64,000 bases of DNA, taken from NCBI GenBank assembly GCA_026545765.1, contig CM048843.1, forward strand, positions 5,252,001 to 5,316,000, in the 5' to 3' direction. The notes under the pieces were generated by a model. The model ran no database searches. It worked only from the letters and a program-made list of their open reading frames with translations, and had not been told where the DNA came from. Shown piece by piece: positions 23,041-36,112 of this stretch (position 1 is its first letter; each line of letters begins with the position of its first letter). Position numbers and translations under genes: made by a program. The stretch comes from Plantago major (Eukaryota > Streptophyta > Magnoliopsida > Lamiales > Plantaginaceae).

Positions 23041-23824
23041 CTCTTTATATAGTGTAGGAATTTGGTGTTTGAAAGAGATTTGATTCAGTAATTCTTTGCA
23101 GAAAAACTTAATCTTGATTTGCAGAGATTGTAGAAGGTTTGCAGAGAATCAAGAGAAGGTTTTGCTATTTTTGTGTAAGTCGGAATTTTGGATTAGGCGA
23201 AAGTGATTTCTTTTGCCAAAATCCTATATATATAGCAATAGAATCTCAACAGACAAATACATACAAATTGATTTTGTGTGTACGTATCTGTGATTTGCAA
23301 GCAGGCGTGAGCAAAAGCTAGTTCGGCATTAAATGCAGAGTGGGTTTTGTCAGAATTTTTACAGTCCACTATTTACTGTGAATTAATTTCCACCGTATAG
23401 ATCAAACGCTTAATTTCATCAAGGGTCACCATTGCTTCTTCAGCAATGATCACAATCAACAAGTGTAATTGTGCCCATTTAATGAATTTTGGCTATTAGC
23501 TATCTGAATCACGTTTTTGTATGACCAAGAACACTGTTTGCATCTGAATCTGTCTTATACTTAGGATTTTTCCAAGTTTTTCATCAAGATAGAAATAATG
23601 CGAATTTCAAGAGAGTAGTTGACTGCAGATAGTTGTACTATTCTCCTTTGTGTTCCCCGTTTATAGAGTGATTCAGATATCGAGTTCCGTCTCGTAGATC
23701 TTAAAGTCTTTTGCTCTTTAGCCTTTTTTACTCGGATACCCCTGTTCGATTTCTCTTTTCTCTTCTCTGGATGCCGTTCCAGATACCTCTTCTCTGGATG
23801 CCCGTTCCAGATTCCTGAACTTTT
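23041..23824 (-). other. Spacer between pol and accessory gene of element A
   Basis: No open frame was recognised. It is collinear with 35345-36112 in element B, with differences concentrated at 23640-23830. The region just before the accessory ATG may hold the leader or a splice acceptor for a subgenomic RNA, but no specific site could be supported. Confidence 0.5.
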
Positions 23825-25340
23825 TCAGTTCATTGGTAGTTCCATTAGTCCAAGACTATGTCTTAAGGCTAAGAATCTACTTTCTTGTAGTGGCTTAGTG
23901 AAGATATCGCAAGTTGGTCTTGATGCTAATCTTGAGTATCTCTATATTGCCTTTTCAACATGGTCTCTGATGAAGTGATGTCTAACATCAATATGCTTTG
24001 TTCGGCATGAAATTTAGGATTACGTGTAATAGCACTTGTGTTGTCACGAAAATGGGAGTTTTCTCCATCGAGTCCATAGTCTTTAAGTTGTTGTTGTATC
24101 CACAATTTATGTTGCACAACAACCAAGACAATATATTCACCTCTGTGGTAGAAGTTGCAATTGAGTTTTGCTTCTTGCTAAACCACGAGATAAGTCTAGT
24201 ACCCGACAAGTTCACGAGGTGCTTTTCCTATCGGCGATGATCCGGATAATCGCGTCGAGTACCCAGCTAAACTCAATCCGCTTTCTTTAGGATACCACAA
24301 TCCTACATCTACTGTACCTTTTACATACCTTAATATTTTCATAGCAATGTTGTAGTGTGTTTGCATCGGATTTGTCTGAAATCTAGCACACACTCCAACG
24401 GCGTATTGAATATCAGGTCTACTTGCAGTGAGGTAAAGTAGTGAACCTATCAATTTCCTATACTTATGTTCTTCAACACTCTTATCTGATTCAATATAGG
24501 TCATTTTGGTTCCAATGCTCATAGGTATCTTAGCATTCTTTTCAGAAGGCTTAAGATTGAATTTTGTGAGCATATCTTTTGCATACTTCTAATGAATATT
24601 CCATCATTGAGTTGCTTGACTTGCAATCCTAGAAAATAATTCATTTCTCCCATCATGCTCATCTCAAACTTACTTTTCATGAGATTTGCAAAGTCATTAC
24701 AAAGTTGCTGTCCTTAGATCCAAATATGATGTCATCAACATATACTTGAACTAAGAGTAGTTTCCCATCATGATTTAAGGTAAATAAAGTTTTATCAACT
24801 TCACCTTTCTTGAAACCACTTTCGAGAAGGTATTTGGCCAAAGTGTCATACCATGCTCTTGGAGCCTGTTTCAGTCCATACAGAGCTTTCTGTAGTTTAT
24901 AGACCATTCTACTTTCTGAGGAAACTTCAAAGCCAGGTGGTTGCTCAACATAAACTTCTTCTGCAAGTTCACCGTTCAAGAATGCACTTTTGACATCCAT
25001 CTGATAAACTTTAAAATCTTTATGAGCTGCAAAGGCTAGAAAGAGTCATATTGCATCCAATCTGGCAACTGGTGCATATGACTCATCAAAATCTAAGCCT
25101 TCAGTCTGGGTAAATCCCTTGGCAACCAATCTTGCTTTGTTTCTGGTTATTTCACCAGATTCATTCATCTTGTTTCTGAAAACCCACTTGGTTCCTATCA
25201 CAGATATTCCTTCTACAAATGGAACTAGTTTCCAGACTTTGTTTCTCTCAAATTGATCCAACTCTTCTTGCATTGCAGAGATCCAGTCTTGGTCTCCTAA
25301 TGCTTCTTCTATATTTTTAGGTTCAATATTTGAGATGAAA
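23825..25340 (-). pseudogene. Reverse transcriptase and RNase H of element A
   Basis: Motifs on the minus strand: [20 protein letters not shown] (near 25180-25120), [11 protein letters not shown], the [20 protein letters not shown] block (near 24990-24930), [27 protein letters not shown] with the YVDD catalytic centre (near 24740), [17 protein letters not shown] and the RNase H end with WIQQQLKDYG and NTSAI. The stop corresponds to 23825-23827. The frame is split at least at 25046/25000, 24677/24573 and around 24240-24196, and a block between YVDD and the next motif (about 24680-24590) is damaged. Element B at 36113-37323 is more intact. Confidence 0.88.
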
Positions 25341-27120
25341 CATCCAAAGAGAGAATTAGCATTTTCAGCTATTGCTCTCCTAGTCCTAACACCTTGATTA
25401 ATTGGTCCAATCACATCTTTTGCAGGATGATCCTTGATCCATCTCATCATAGGTTTGGCACTAGTAGGATCAATATCCAAATGATTTGAATGTGAATCAC
25501 TGGGATTTTGATTTGATACTTTTTCAGTATCTAAGACATTTTGCTCCTCAGAAGGGCAATTAATGTCTGACACTTGTTCAGAGTTTGAGCTATCTGGAAC
25601 ATGTCTTTCAGAGAGATTGTTTCCAGAGATAGCTTCATGAAGAATATCTTCAGTTTCCATTTCTGGAAGTTTCATAGGAAATTCTTCATCATGTTTGTGA
25701 GTCATCTGGTTGTTACTAGGCATATCAAGCTTTTCTACGTCAGAGTCATCCTCACTTTCCATAATGATGTTTCTCCTTTTTGAGGACTCTTCTTCAGAAT
25801 CCCTCAACATTAGTTCTTTGAACCTTTCTAAGAGTTCATCATTAGGAGGTGTTTTCTTACTTCCTTCATAGAATACAACATGAACTGATTCTTCAATTTT
25901 CTTTGTTCTTTTGTTGTAAATTCTGTAGGCTTTGCTAATCGTGGAATAACCAAGAAATACACCTTCATCTGCCTTTGGTTGAAATGTTTTCAGATAATCT
26001 TTTCCATTGTTTAGAACAAAACATCTACAACCAAATACTCTCAGATGTTTGATATTAAGGGGTCTACCAACCAAGATTTCATAAGGGGTCTTGTCATGTG
26101 TTTGTTTATCAAACATCTATTCTGAGTGTAGCAGACTGTGTTTACAGCTTCAACCCAATAAACTTCACTTATTTCAGTGTCAGCTAGCATCGTCCTTGCA
26201 GCTTCTTTAACGGTTCTATTTTTCCTTTCTGCAACACCATTTTGTTGAGGTGTTCTTACAGAGGAAAGTTGATGTTGTATACCTTTGCAGGTACAAAACT
26301 CCTTTATATACTGGTTGACAAACTCAGTACCATGGTCTGTTCTGATTGCAGATACCTTGTCATTTTTCATGACTTCAAGCTTTTTCAGCAAGTTTGGTAT
26401 CTCCACCCTGGCATCAGATTTGTGTTTCAGAAATACAACCCAAGTGAATCTTGAGAAGTCATCTACAACAACCAGACCATATTTCTTTCCTGCATAACTA
26501 GTTACAGATGATTCAAAAAGATCCATATGTAGTAGTTGCAGTGGTCTAACACTAGAGTGTCTAGTTTTGGACTTGAAAGAGATTTTGGATTGTTTCCCCA
26601 TCTGACATGCAGAATAGATACCATCCTTTCTGAAAGATGTTTTGGGAAGGCCAACCACTAACTCTTTCTTGGCAAGTTTGTTCAGAGTTTTGAAGTTCAA
26701 GTGACTCATTCTTTTGTGCCATAACCAGTGCTCTTCTGTGTGACCAGATTGACTCACCATGAGACATTCTTCAGTTGTGGCAGATGCCCAAACGGCAACA
26801 TAAAGACTGCCTTTCCGCCGAGCAACCAAGACTGTCTACTTTGACTCATTGCCAATTAGTTTGCAGTATTTTGCTTTGAATTTTACAAAAAAACCTTTGT
26901 CTGCAAACTGGCTCATGCTAAATAGATTATATTTCAAATCCTTAACATGTAATACGTCAGTGATTGTTAATGTTCCCAATTTGACGTTGCCAAATCCCAG
27001 AGAGGGATTTAATTCTCCTCCAGCAAATCTGATATCTGGTCCTGTGTTGCAAGCTTTGTAATCGACCAGATTTGCTTTGTCTCCTGTCATGTGCTTTCCG
27101 CATCCACTATCAAATAGCCA
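25341..27120 (-). pseudogene. Protease, GAG-pre-integrase and integrase of element A
   Basis: The protease DSGCGKHMTGD is readable at about 27120-27085 and the frame runs on in 27090-26836. GAG-pre-integrase and the zinc motif follow (HTEEHWLWHKRMSHLN, ...CQMGKQSK), then the integrase core: D in LLHMDLFES, D in IRTDHGTEF and E in PQQNGVAERKNRT. The C-terminal part has ...[13 protein letters not shown] and a long variable acidic linker before RT. An in-frame stop at 26829-26836 and a frame change near 26100 break the polyprotein. Confidence 0.88.
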
Positions 27121-28025
27121 TTGTGCTTTAGTCCAGGAAGCATTCTACACACAACAGGGAACAAGAGATTAGGTTCTCAATTTACAGTTGGAACCATCAG
27201 GACTAAACAATCTTCCAGTAGGAATCCATTTTTGAATGAATTTCCTTGGAACATTCTTTTGTCTGATAGGAACATAAGGAGGAATTATAATTGAATGATT
27301 ATCATTATTAAGAATTATTTTCTTCCTTGGTGTGTTCCTAGGTGCTCCATTTGGTGCTTTCAGATACCTGTCAGTTTACGAGTTTGCTTTCAAAAACTTA
27401 GCTTTCCTTGCCGATTTCTTCTAGCCTAGCATTGATTTTCAAAGGCTTGATTCAACTTCCACTTCGATAATTACTTTGAGCAATTCTAGCCTTTAGCCAT
27501 CGTTCTTGCTCTGTTTGTATTCATGAGCAAGTTGTTTCCGATGCCTTTATAGTCAATACCGTTTCGAGCACTTGAAGCTATCTGAGATCTTTTCTCAGCA
27601 GCTTTGCTAGTCTCTGGTTGATCCAATTTCTTTCCAGAAAAAGTGACATGAGAGAATTTGCCAGCTCCTGCAATTCTACCCTTTTGAGAGACATAGCACT
27701 GTGGGTGTTTACGCTTTTCAGTGTTGTGTTTCTTTTCAGAGACGTGCCCAACAGTTTTGTTTTTGACTTGTTTTTCCCACAAAGGTTTAGTCGCAACTGC
27801 CTTTCCTTTGTCAACAATCTTCGTCTTCTGACCGATACTATAGATTGCATGGGAACCATCTTGCTGAGTACTTACAAATGTTCTTCTTTCCTCACTCTTA
27901 TTCAGAGTGATAGAACAATCTGTCTGTGTATTCAGCTCAAGTCCTTTCTTTTCTGAAGGATCTCTTAAGTAAGATTGTACTTCAGTAAGAGTGTCACTAG
28001 CTTTGGCATATGATTGAAAAGATAA
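27121..28025 (-). other. Gag-protease linker region of element A
   Basis: Lys/Arg-rich and frame-broken, it aligns with 39475-40365 of element B. Fragments such as GKKLDQPETSKAAEKRSQIA and a candidate basic region around 27310-27370 can be read in alternating frames. No domain could be assigned. Several differences from B fall at CTG/CAG positions (27370-27480). Confidence 0.6.
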
Positions 28026-29680
28026 TTATTTCTTTTCGAGTTCCTTGTTCTCAGAAAGAAGATCTTCATATTTCTTTCGTAATTCAGCCATTGCTTCTTT
28101 ATGTGACTTTTCAGTCTCAGATATCTGAGCTTTGAGAAATGCATTTTCAGCATCCTTTTTCTCAGATATCTTAACTAATTGAGAATTTTCCTTTGCAAGA
28201 GAATTCTTTTCTTCTTCAAGATTTTCGGCTCTAGCTCGGATCATTAGAAATTCTCTTTCATAGATGTCAAGATCTTTCCTGAGATTTTCTAGATCTTTTA
28301 TTTCTTCTTCATCACTTTCATAAGTATAACAAGAAGTATGTGTTACCTCATCAGCCATAAGACAGATTTCTATGTTAGAGATGTCTGGACCGTCAATCTC
28401 AGCAACTTCACACATTTCATTCTTCTTGATGCCGAAGTCGATTATATCATGAGTAACTCCACATAATTCTGGTGATGGTAAGGTTGAGTCATCTGAATTG
28501 TCATCTTCAGAATCTGTCTCAAAGTCTAGAGCATCCAGTTGAGTTTGGATTTTCTTTCTTTCTTCAGTTAATAAAGCTTTCTGGCTTCTTCTGAAGATTC
28601 TTCTATCTTTCTTGTCACCTGTCCTTAGTTTGTTGAAGGCAGGACAATCCTTCTTGAAGTGACCCGGTTTCTGACAATAGAAACAGATATCGTTTCCAAT
28701 TTCTACTGTCTCAGTACATGATGCTTTCTGAGCTGGCTTGTTCAGCGAGCTTTGCATATTTTTGTACTGGTGATAGTTTGAGCCTAGATGCTTTTTCAAC
28801 TTTTCTTTGGCTTTTCTTCTCTCAAATTCTCGACTGACATATTTGCTCATTTGCTTTGCATCAAGAGCATCCTCAGTCTCTTCCTTGCTTTTCTTCTTTT
28901 CAGAAGTTCCTTGAGCAACTAGAGCAATATTCTGCAACTTTTCAGTTGTTTGTTCTCTTTGTGTTGTCTCATAATCAACCGTAGCAAGATGTGAGAAGAG
29001 TTCCACTGGAGTGATATTTGGCATTCCTTGGTTAAAATAAAAGAATTTAGTATGCTCCCAGTTGTGGTTAAGACTTCTGACAATAGTCCTAATCTTTTCT
29101 GACTGAGAGTATCTGTTGCTTTCCCCAAGTGCTGCCATATCACTCATGAGAGTGGTAAATCTGAAATCAAGTTCTTCCAGAGTTTCAGTGGGTCCTTGTT
29201 TGAAATTTTGAAATTTTGAAATTTCAACTTGAGAACTTCGAACTTGTTTTCTTTGGTTTTCTCAGTTCCGGCACAGATTTCTTCAATCAGTTGCCAGGCA
29301 ACTTTCGCCGTTTTAGCACCCCACAGTTTACACTGTATGTGCTCAGGTGTTGATCTGATGATGATATTACGAGCTTGACCATCCAGACGATTTCTCTTGG
29401 CATCTTCCGATGTCCAGAGTTCTCTGGGCTTTGGTTCGTAAATAACTTGACTAGTAGATCTCCCACTTGTTGACGCATCAGTTTGTGAAGATCCTTCGCT
29501 TTGATCTCTGTCTCTACCATTAGAAACCTCCATGACTTGTTTAAGTTGTTGAATAACTATTGGGCCATTCTTTATCACTTCGATCATTTCGTCACTTATG
29601 GCTTCAAGGTGGAGCATCATGTTATTTTTCCATTTCTCGTAGTTCTCTGGTTTGAGAACGGGTGCATCACTCAGAGACAT
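28026..29680 (-). CDS. Gag of element A
   Basis: It is a copia-type Gag that forms the particle and binds RNA. It starts MSLSDAPVLKPENYEKW near 29680, five residues inside a slightly longer open frame. The UBN2-like capsid region spans 29680-28950, then comes a CCHC knuckle CFYCQKPGHFKKDC near 28690-28650. A long acidic and coiled-coil tail (28560-28026, ENLRKDLDIYEREF and later Glu/Lys heptads) follows. The extended tail after the knuckle is typical of Sirevirus-like Gag. There is one frame change around 29144-29147. Confidence 0.88.
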
Positions 29681-29782
29681 TCCTGCACACTTAACACACA
29701 AATTAAATAGTCCTCGAAAATGGACAAAGTTCCTTCACCTATCTGGGGATCTAGGTTCAGTGCAGAAGGCTTGTGAACCTCC

Positions 29783-29795
29783 TGCTCTGATACCA
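29783..29795 (-). other. Primer binding site of element A
   Basis: The minus strand reads TGGTATCAGAGCA two bases inside the 5' LTR end. It is the classic site complementary to the 3' end of initiator methionyl tRNA. Confidence 0.93.
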
Positions 29796-29797
29796 CT

Positions 29798-31458
29798 TGT
29801 TGGTCCAGATAATGGCAAAGTAAAAGACTAGAGGGGGGGGGTGAATAGTCTTTTAAAACTTTTGTCGATAAAAACTATTTCTCAGATATCTTTGTAGATA
29901 TCTGATAATTATATTGCGAGGGCGGATGACTTAAGATAGATAAGTGCGACTTGATTAAAGTGTGTGTGTGTGTGTGTGTTGCTGAAATGTAAGTACAGAA
30001 AAGTAAATAACACAGCAAGTATAGTGGTATCTGGAGGTGGCGTAATCCTCCAACTAATCCACTTCGGTCTTCCAAAGACCTAGAATTCACTAGAATAGAT
30101 AATTGAGGTCACCTTACATAAATCCTATTCTAAGATTCCTTAAACAAATGGTTCCCAACCAAATGTTCCCCCTGAGTTGTTCCCTGCTTTCCACCAAGTA
30201 CTTCCTGTTTCGAAACCTTTTAGTTATTCCCTAGCTTCCCAAGCTAAGTACTTCTTGCTCAATAACCTTGGAGTTATTCCTTAGTTTCTCAAACTAAGTA
30301 CTTCCTGTACTCCACGCCAGTGATGGTGTTGGTTTTGGTTTGAGTTGTTAGATGAGCTTCTTTAATAACTTTTCAGTTAATCAGATAGCTCTGTGAATCA
30401 AGTATACTTAATACACTTTTCAATGTATGATATCTTGTTCTTTTTACTGACCCAAGTCTTAGATAAATGTTCTAGAGAATGAATCTCAGATACTTGATCT
30501 TTCAATTCAACTCTTTCACAGATAGCTGTGCTTGTTTAGGATCAGAACACTTAGAACTTTAGTACTACTTAAGATCAGGAGCTTTGGTCGCAACAGAAAG
30601 CTTTGAGAGTAAGTAGTTTGCTTGAGAGATTAAGATATGTGTTCAGTGTAAGTTCTTCAGGTTGTGTAGTGTGTCTTCTCAAGCAGTTTAAGTGTTGATA
30701 TTTATAGATGAATTTGACTGTCGTTTGAATAGTATCCGTTAGGCTTAAATCAAATTCAAACTATTGATATCTGTGTATAGTACTGTAGCAGGTTTGTCTT
30801 CTTCTTCAGAAGCTACCGTTGCCTCTGTTCAGACATCTCTGTCTATGCATTTAATGCATTGTACTATATTTTTGTCCTGTAGTGCCAACGGAACTATGCT
30901 TTGTATCAGAGACAACCTTGATCAGATTTCTCTGATTCTTTGCACGTTCTTATCTTTAACTTCAGATACCACTTTTATTGAAACAACTTTGTTTGCAATA
31001 TATATATTTCTTCTTCAGAAATGTGGTTAAAGCTCAAGGTATCTGAGAATAGATATCTGTGGACACTTTCCTTGTTTTCAGATAGACCTTTTATTTCTCA
31101 GATATCTCTTGTGACACAGTTTGTTTAAAACTATTCGTGTCTTCAAGATATCTGGCCAAGGTATCTATAAAACTGTTTCAGTAATCTTGTGCAGTCTTCA
31201 AATCTTTAATGTCGTTGAACTTGTTCTGCTTGGATGTCTTCTTCTTGGTCTTCTCTTCATAAAATAAAAATTACATTTTGAAACCTATCATCCTATACAA
31301 GATTAGCTAGATTATCATACTTAGTGGGTTTCCTCTTTTACAATGTTCAAGTGAACCAAGAGTACTAATCACCTTTCTGAGACTAAGATAAGTCATCATG
31401 TTGCTGATCAAAATCTAAACAGATATTTCTAACAAAATATCTAACAAATTTCCTAACA
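29798..31458 (-). repeat. 5' LTR of element A (1661 bp)
   Basis: It matches 15444-17110 over its whole length with a run of 9 G at 29833-29841. Its low-coordinate end is joined to the PBS, which shows that it is the 5' LTR of A. Its high-coordinate end is joined to the target copy atttt and then the accessory gene of B. Confidence 0.95.
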
Positions 31459-31463
31459 ATTTT

Positions 31464-34400
31464 CCTTATCAGTGAGCTCTGCCAATGGGCCTAGTATGGC
31501 ATCTGCTTTTCCAGCAGTGTAACTTGCCTCATGAAAAGCTTTTTCAGCTAATGATATATCATCGTCCCTTATCATTCCCAGATCCTTCTAAGCAATAACC
31601 ATACTGGTTGTTCTCTAAGTGATGAGTTCTGTGAACTTCTTCATTTCTGAGGGGACGGAGGCAATTATATCTTTGTTTTGTGAAGACATCTCCTTTTTAA
31701 GATGTGCCAAAACTTGGTATCTATTCATGTATTCAAGGGAGTGGACATTTGGCAGTTTGTTGAAAACTTCTGGAGCAATTAGCTTCCTTTTAAGATGAGA
31801 AACCGTCAAGTGTTCATTGCGGTGTGCTGCCAAAGTCTTGTCTTCTTCATCATCTGAGTCTTCAGCCCAGTGATCTTCATCCTCTTGGACATTTTCAAGA
31901 TTTTCTAGTCCAAAGAACCATCTCGTAGATGGGCTTCTTTCCTTTCGAGAGGAGGATGGTATGTCTTTTCTTTGATGACCTTAGCATCATGCTTTTCTTT
32001 AGATACTTCTTCAACATCTAATTCCTTAGCAATAGCATTTACAGCATCCTGGAGCTCTTTAACCTCAGAGTAAGCTACTGTCTCTTGTAAGTATTGATCT
32101 TGTAGTTGATTGAGCTTATCTCTGGATTTAACTAGCTCTTCTTCAAGTTGAAGATGGAGCTGTTGCTCTTCTTCCAACAGTTGTTTGAGTTGAGCAGCTC
32201 TGTTTTGAGTATTTAATATCTTCTGAGTTGTTTCCTCAGAGTGCTCAACTACTTGTTCAGTAGTGTCTTTTTGTTGTTGGGATTGCTGTGAAGGATGGGT
32301 GGATTTCTGAGGAGATGGAGGAGGGGATTGCTGTGATGTCCTCTCAGTGTGCTTTTCAGCAGCTGAGGCATTGTTTCCTTGTGGAATTCCTCCTGTCCCT
32401 GGTGCAGGGGCATCATCATCCGTCATATCATCATCATCCTTTTTGTGATGGTCAGAGGGAGGTTCATCAAAGTTATTCTCATCTATTTCTTCCTCCTCAT
32501 CGTCTTCAGATACAAGATTAATCACTTCAGGAATAGTGATCTTCTGCCCATTAACCTCTTCTTGTTCAGAGGGAACATTGCGTGGATATAGTTTTCCAGA
32601 TCAAGAGCTCGTGCTCGTCTTGTTGGTTGATCTGTGATTCTCAGTATTTCAGAGAGATCAGAGCACCTTAACCTTTGCCATTTCTTGAAGCATTGAATAT
32701 GCTTTGGCAAGGTATGAGTCTTGAAGAAGGGAAGAAGGTTTGCATAGTCATCATTTGACTCCTTCTTGGCACTACTTTGAGCCTGAAAGAGAGAGTTTTG
32801 AATTAGTTTCAAAACTTGTGTAGATATCTGAGTTTTAGAGTAGTCAAGTATCTGTGTTACCTGTGCAACAACAACAGGCTCAGAAGGTTGGACTACTGAG
32901 GTTCCAGGTGCCTCAGATATCTTGGTGTGAGGAGGAGACTTGGAAGTCTGATCCTCAGCATCCTCTCTTTCTTTTTGAACCTGAGAATCATAACACTTAG
33001 GAAATTTTATCAAGAAAAATTCTATTTACAAAATCAGATATCTGAGAGGTCAATTACCTTCACTATTGAAGGCTCAGATACTTGTTGCTCAGAGACTTGT
33101 GCAGTCTCTGGAAATTTTTCTTGTGATGAAGGCTTTGATGCCTCATCAATTTCCATTTGTTGTGGGGATTGAGCGGGCAAAACCCCAGCAACTTCTACTT
33201 CTTTTTTAACCTTCTCAATTGGACCCTTTTAGAAACATCCACTTGATTAGTTAAGTGAATTAACAAATATCTGAAAAGTAATGTCTTAGGGAATTCTCTA
33301 TCACCTGTAGCACAGGCTCAGATTCCTTAAGAGGTGAGGTAGTAGCCTCCTTCTCAGTCTCTGAGGCAAGCTTTTCAGCTTCCTCTTGTTCTTTTGTTTC
33401 TAATTCAGCCTATAACAAAGAAATTTTTATAAGTAACAAGATTGATGAACATAAAATTTCACAAGTAGAGAGTTAAACCATTCAGCTACCTGAGCATCGT
33501 CAGGCTGATTGGTCTCTGGAACTTGTGACCCTTCTATGCTTTGGTCTTGCTGTTCCATTATGGGTTCTTTGTTTGAAGTTTCTGGTACTTCAGACCTTTC
33601 CTGAGTGACTGACTCAGTTGCCTCCCTTATTTGATCATTCTGAGCAGGTGTCTCAGTTTGATCCCTCTCTAGGAGTTGGGGAACCTGCTTGTTTGCAGGA
33701 TTTTCTTCAGCACGTTGCATAGCTGATAAGTCGAAATGGAGTTCATTTACCATTTCATCAACCACTTTTGGTTGTTGTGGTTGTCTGGAAGTAGAAGTTT
33801 GAGCAGTTGAGAGCTCTTCCGGATTTTTAAGTGTGGTGTTGACATCAGCGTCTACCAACAATAGGTCACCACTCATCAGGGCTTCTTGAAGTTGTTTATA
33901 CGTGACTTTCCCTGATGGTGTGTTGGCACCAACAACCTTTGCTATAGGTGCTTGTTCAGCAACCTGTGAGCTAGTTGCTTTCTCAGAACCTTGGACCTCT
34001 TGTTCTTCCCCTTTGCCTTGGTTACTTTTTCAGCAACCTTGGGGGATGGGATCTTCTCCTCGTCCGATTCGTCATCGAAATCTGGAACAGAGTTATCAAC
34101 AATCCTACGCTTCGCAGAAAGAGTTTGAAGTTTCTCAGCATTTATGAGCTCATCAGCAAGGCTTTCTGTAATAGTCTTCACATTTCTGAAAGCACTTTCT
34201 CTTGCTGAATCTACTTGTTCAGTAGCCGATGCCTCTTTTGCAGCATTGATGAGTTCATCTGCAGCGACGTCAGGTATCTGGGAATCGACAACCTCAATGG
34301 GTGTACCTTCTGATTTGCCAGCAGATTTCTTCCGTGAAGTTCTGGACTTCTTGGTCGCAACTTTTCCCTCAGATACCTCTTCAGTCTTTCGCTTCTTGGA

Positions 34401-35344
34401 ACCTTTCTGAGATCCAGTAACCTCTTTCATCATGTTTGTATACTCATATTTATAGAGTAGGTTACTGTTGGCAATATCTGCCGTCTCTCTGAGCTCAATG
34501 CCAAGACATTCCAGTAAGTAGCAAATTTTCAGTCCATAGCTTACTGTGGCTTTTGGCTCAGGAAGGCCCTTAACGATTTTAGGCTCAAAGCTTGTATCTT
34601 CGTCACAAATTTCATGAAGGCGTACTTCCCCCAATTAAAAGGGTTTTCCAGCCTTTTGTCTTGTTGACTCAACAAGAACAACATCATCCAGCGTTCTTGG
34701 ATTATCTAGTCAGCACCTCCTTGTAGACCATCGAAGCCTCTGTGAAGGATCCATGCCAACACATCCCAGTGGACCAAAAGATGTCTGGTCCTTATGTCAG
34801 CAAGCTTAAAGTTGATGGGTGTGTCTGGTTTGTCAAGATCACACACATTACTGTATAGTTGCTTCACACCTTCAAGGAGATCTTCATCCTTGGTGTCAAT
34901 TTCAAAATCCTTTCCAAGATTTTGAAGTTCAAACAACTCACAAAAAGCTGTTTCATCCAACATGATTTCTTGTCCTTGGACTTTGGTCTTGATAGACACT
35001 ATCTCATTACCTTCAGAGATCTTGGAAATAATTGTGGAGTTGTTGTAAAACTCCAGAACATCCAGTGAAGAAACTCCATTAGGAAGAGCAGATAGAAAGC
35101 CCTTAATTTTTGCCTTTTCAGGCATATCAAGTACCAACTTCCTGTCAGTCTGGTTTTCTATTGCAGCTACCAGGTATTCTTCAATCATGGCACCACCCCA
35201 AATCATCCTGTGATTTGAAGTCCAATGATCAGGGTCGAATTCTCCGATCAACCGATTGTTTGTTATAACTAGCACTGGTGCTTGCTTTTCAGCAGTACCG
35301 GTAGTAGCTTGGGATTTCTGAGAAGAAGCACGTTTGGGAGCCAT
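31464..35344 (-). pseudogene. N-terminal and central part of the accessory gene of element B
   Basis: It starts MAPKRASSQKSQATTGTAEK at 35344 and parallels element A's gene: globular domain (35344-34560), Lys-rich linker (34450-33490), intron block (33489 to about 32780), then LPKHIQCFKKWQRL (near 32700), an acidic stretch SEDDEEEEIDENN (near 32510), a Gln-rich coiled coil (32250-32000) and the helical segment 31833-31464, where element A interrupts it. Intron 1 is 33489-33410 and intron 2 about 33304-33226. Frame changes occur near 34706 and 33930. The remainder of the gene is at 15438-14119. Confidence 0.82.
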
Positions 35345-36112
35345 CTCTTTAGATAGTGAAGTTTTTGAAAAACGAGAAAGAGATTTGGGTGAGAGATTAG
35401 TAATTCTTTGCAGAAAAACTAACAGAGATTTGCAGAGGTTGAAGAAGAGTTTTTGCTATTCTTGTGCAAGACTATATGTTGGATTAGGCGAAAGTAATTT
35501 CTCTTGCCAAAATCCCATATATATAGCAATGTAATCTCCACAGACATATACATACAAATTAATTTTGTGTAAGTATCAGAATCATGCAAAGCGTGAGTAA
35601 AAGCTTGTTCAAGATTAAATGCATAGTGGGCCTGCCGAATTTTAACAGTCCACTATTTACTAAGAGTTAATCTCTGCCGTAAAGATCAATCGCTCAATTC
35701 ATCAAGGGTCACCATTGCTTCTTCAACAATGATCACAATCAACAAATGTAATTGTGCCCATTTAATGAATTTTGGCTATTAGCTTTCTGAATCACGTTTC
35801 TGTATGACCAAGAACACTATTTGCATTTGAATTTATCTCACACTTGGTATTTGTCCAAGTTTTACACAAAGATAGAAATAATACAAATTTCAAGAGAGTA
35901 GTTGCCTGCAAACAGTTGTACTATTCTCTTTTGTGTTCCCCCTCACTGAGTGATCCAGATATCTGAGTACCCGTCTCAGAAATCTTTGAATAGCCATTTT
36001 ACCCTTTAGCCTTTAGTTTCTGGATACCCGTTCCAGATTCCTCTTCTCTGGATACAGATACCTTTTCTCTCTTCTTTGATATCTTCTTCAGATATCTCTT
36101 CTCTGAACTTTT
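35345..36112 (-). other. Spacer between pol and accessory gene of element B
   Basis: No open frame was seen. It is collinear with 23041-23824 in element A, including a block at 35700-35770 that is almost identical in both. It contains several GATATC palindromes near 35950-36100. Confidence 0.5.

Larger units (their letters stand above)
15444..31458 (-). mobile_element. Element A: complete Sirevirus-like copia retrotransposon (16,015 bp)
   Basis: LTRs lie at 15444-17110 (3') and 29798-31458 (5'), with the PBS at 29783-29795 and the PPT at 17111-17125. The 5-bp target duplication atttt is at 15439-15443 and 31459-31463. Joining the flanks restores the accessory-gene sequence of element B, where the copy at 18800-18815 shows the uninterrupted form. 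The LTRs are closely similar, so the insertion is recent. Order on the minus strand: gag, pol (PR-IN-RT-RNase H), accessory gene with introns. The frames contain numerous small indels. Confidence 0.95.

Noticed and set aside
25601..25783. Plus-strand ORFs inside elements A, B and C
   Set aside because: They are opposite to well-recognised gag-pol domains and show no motif of their own.
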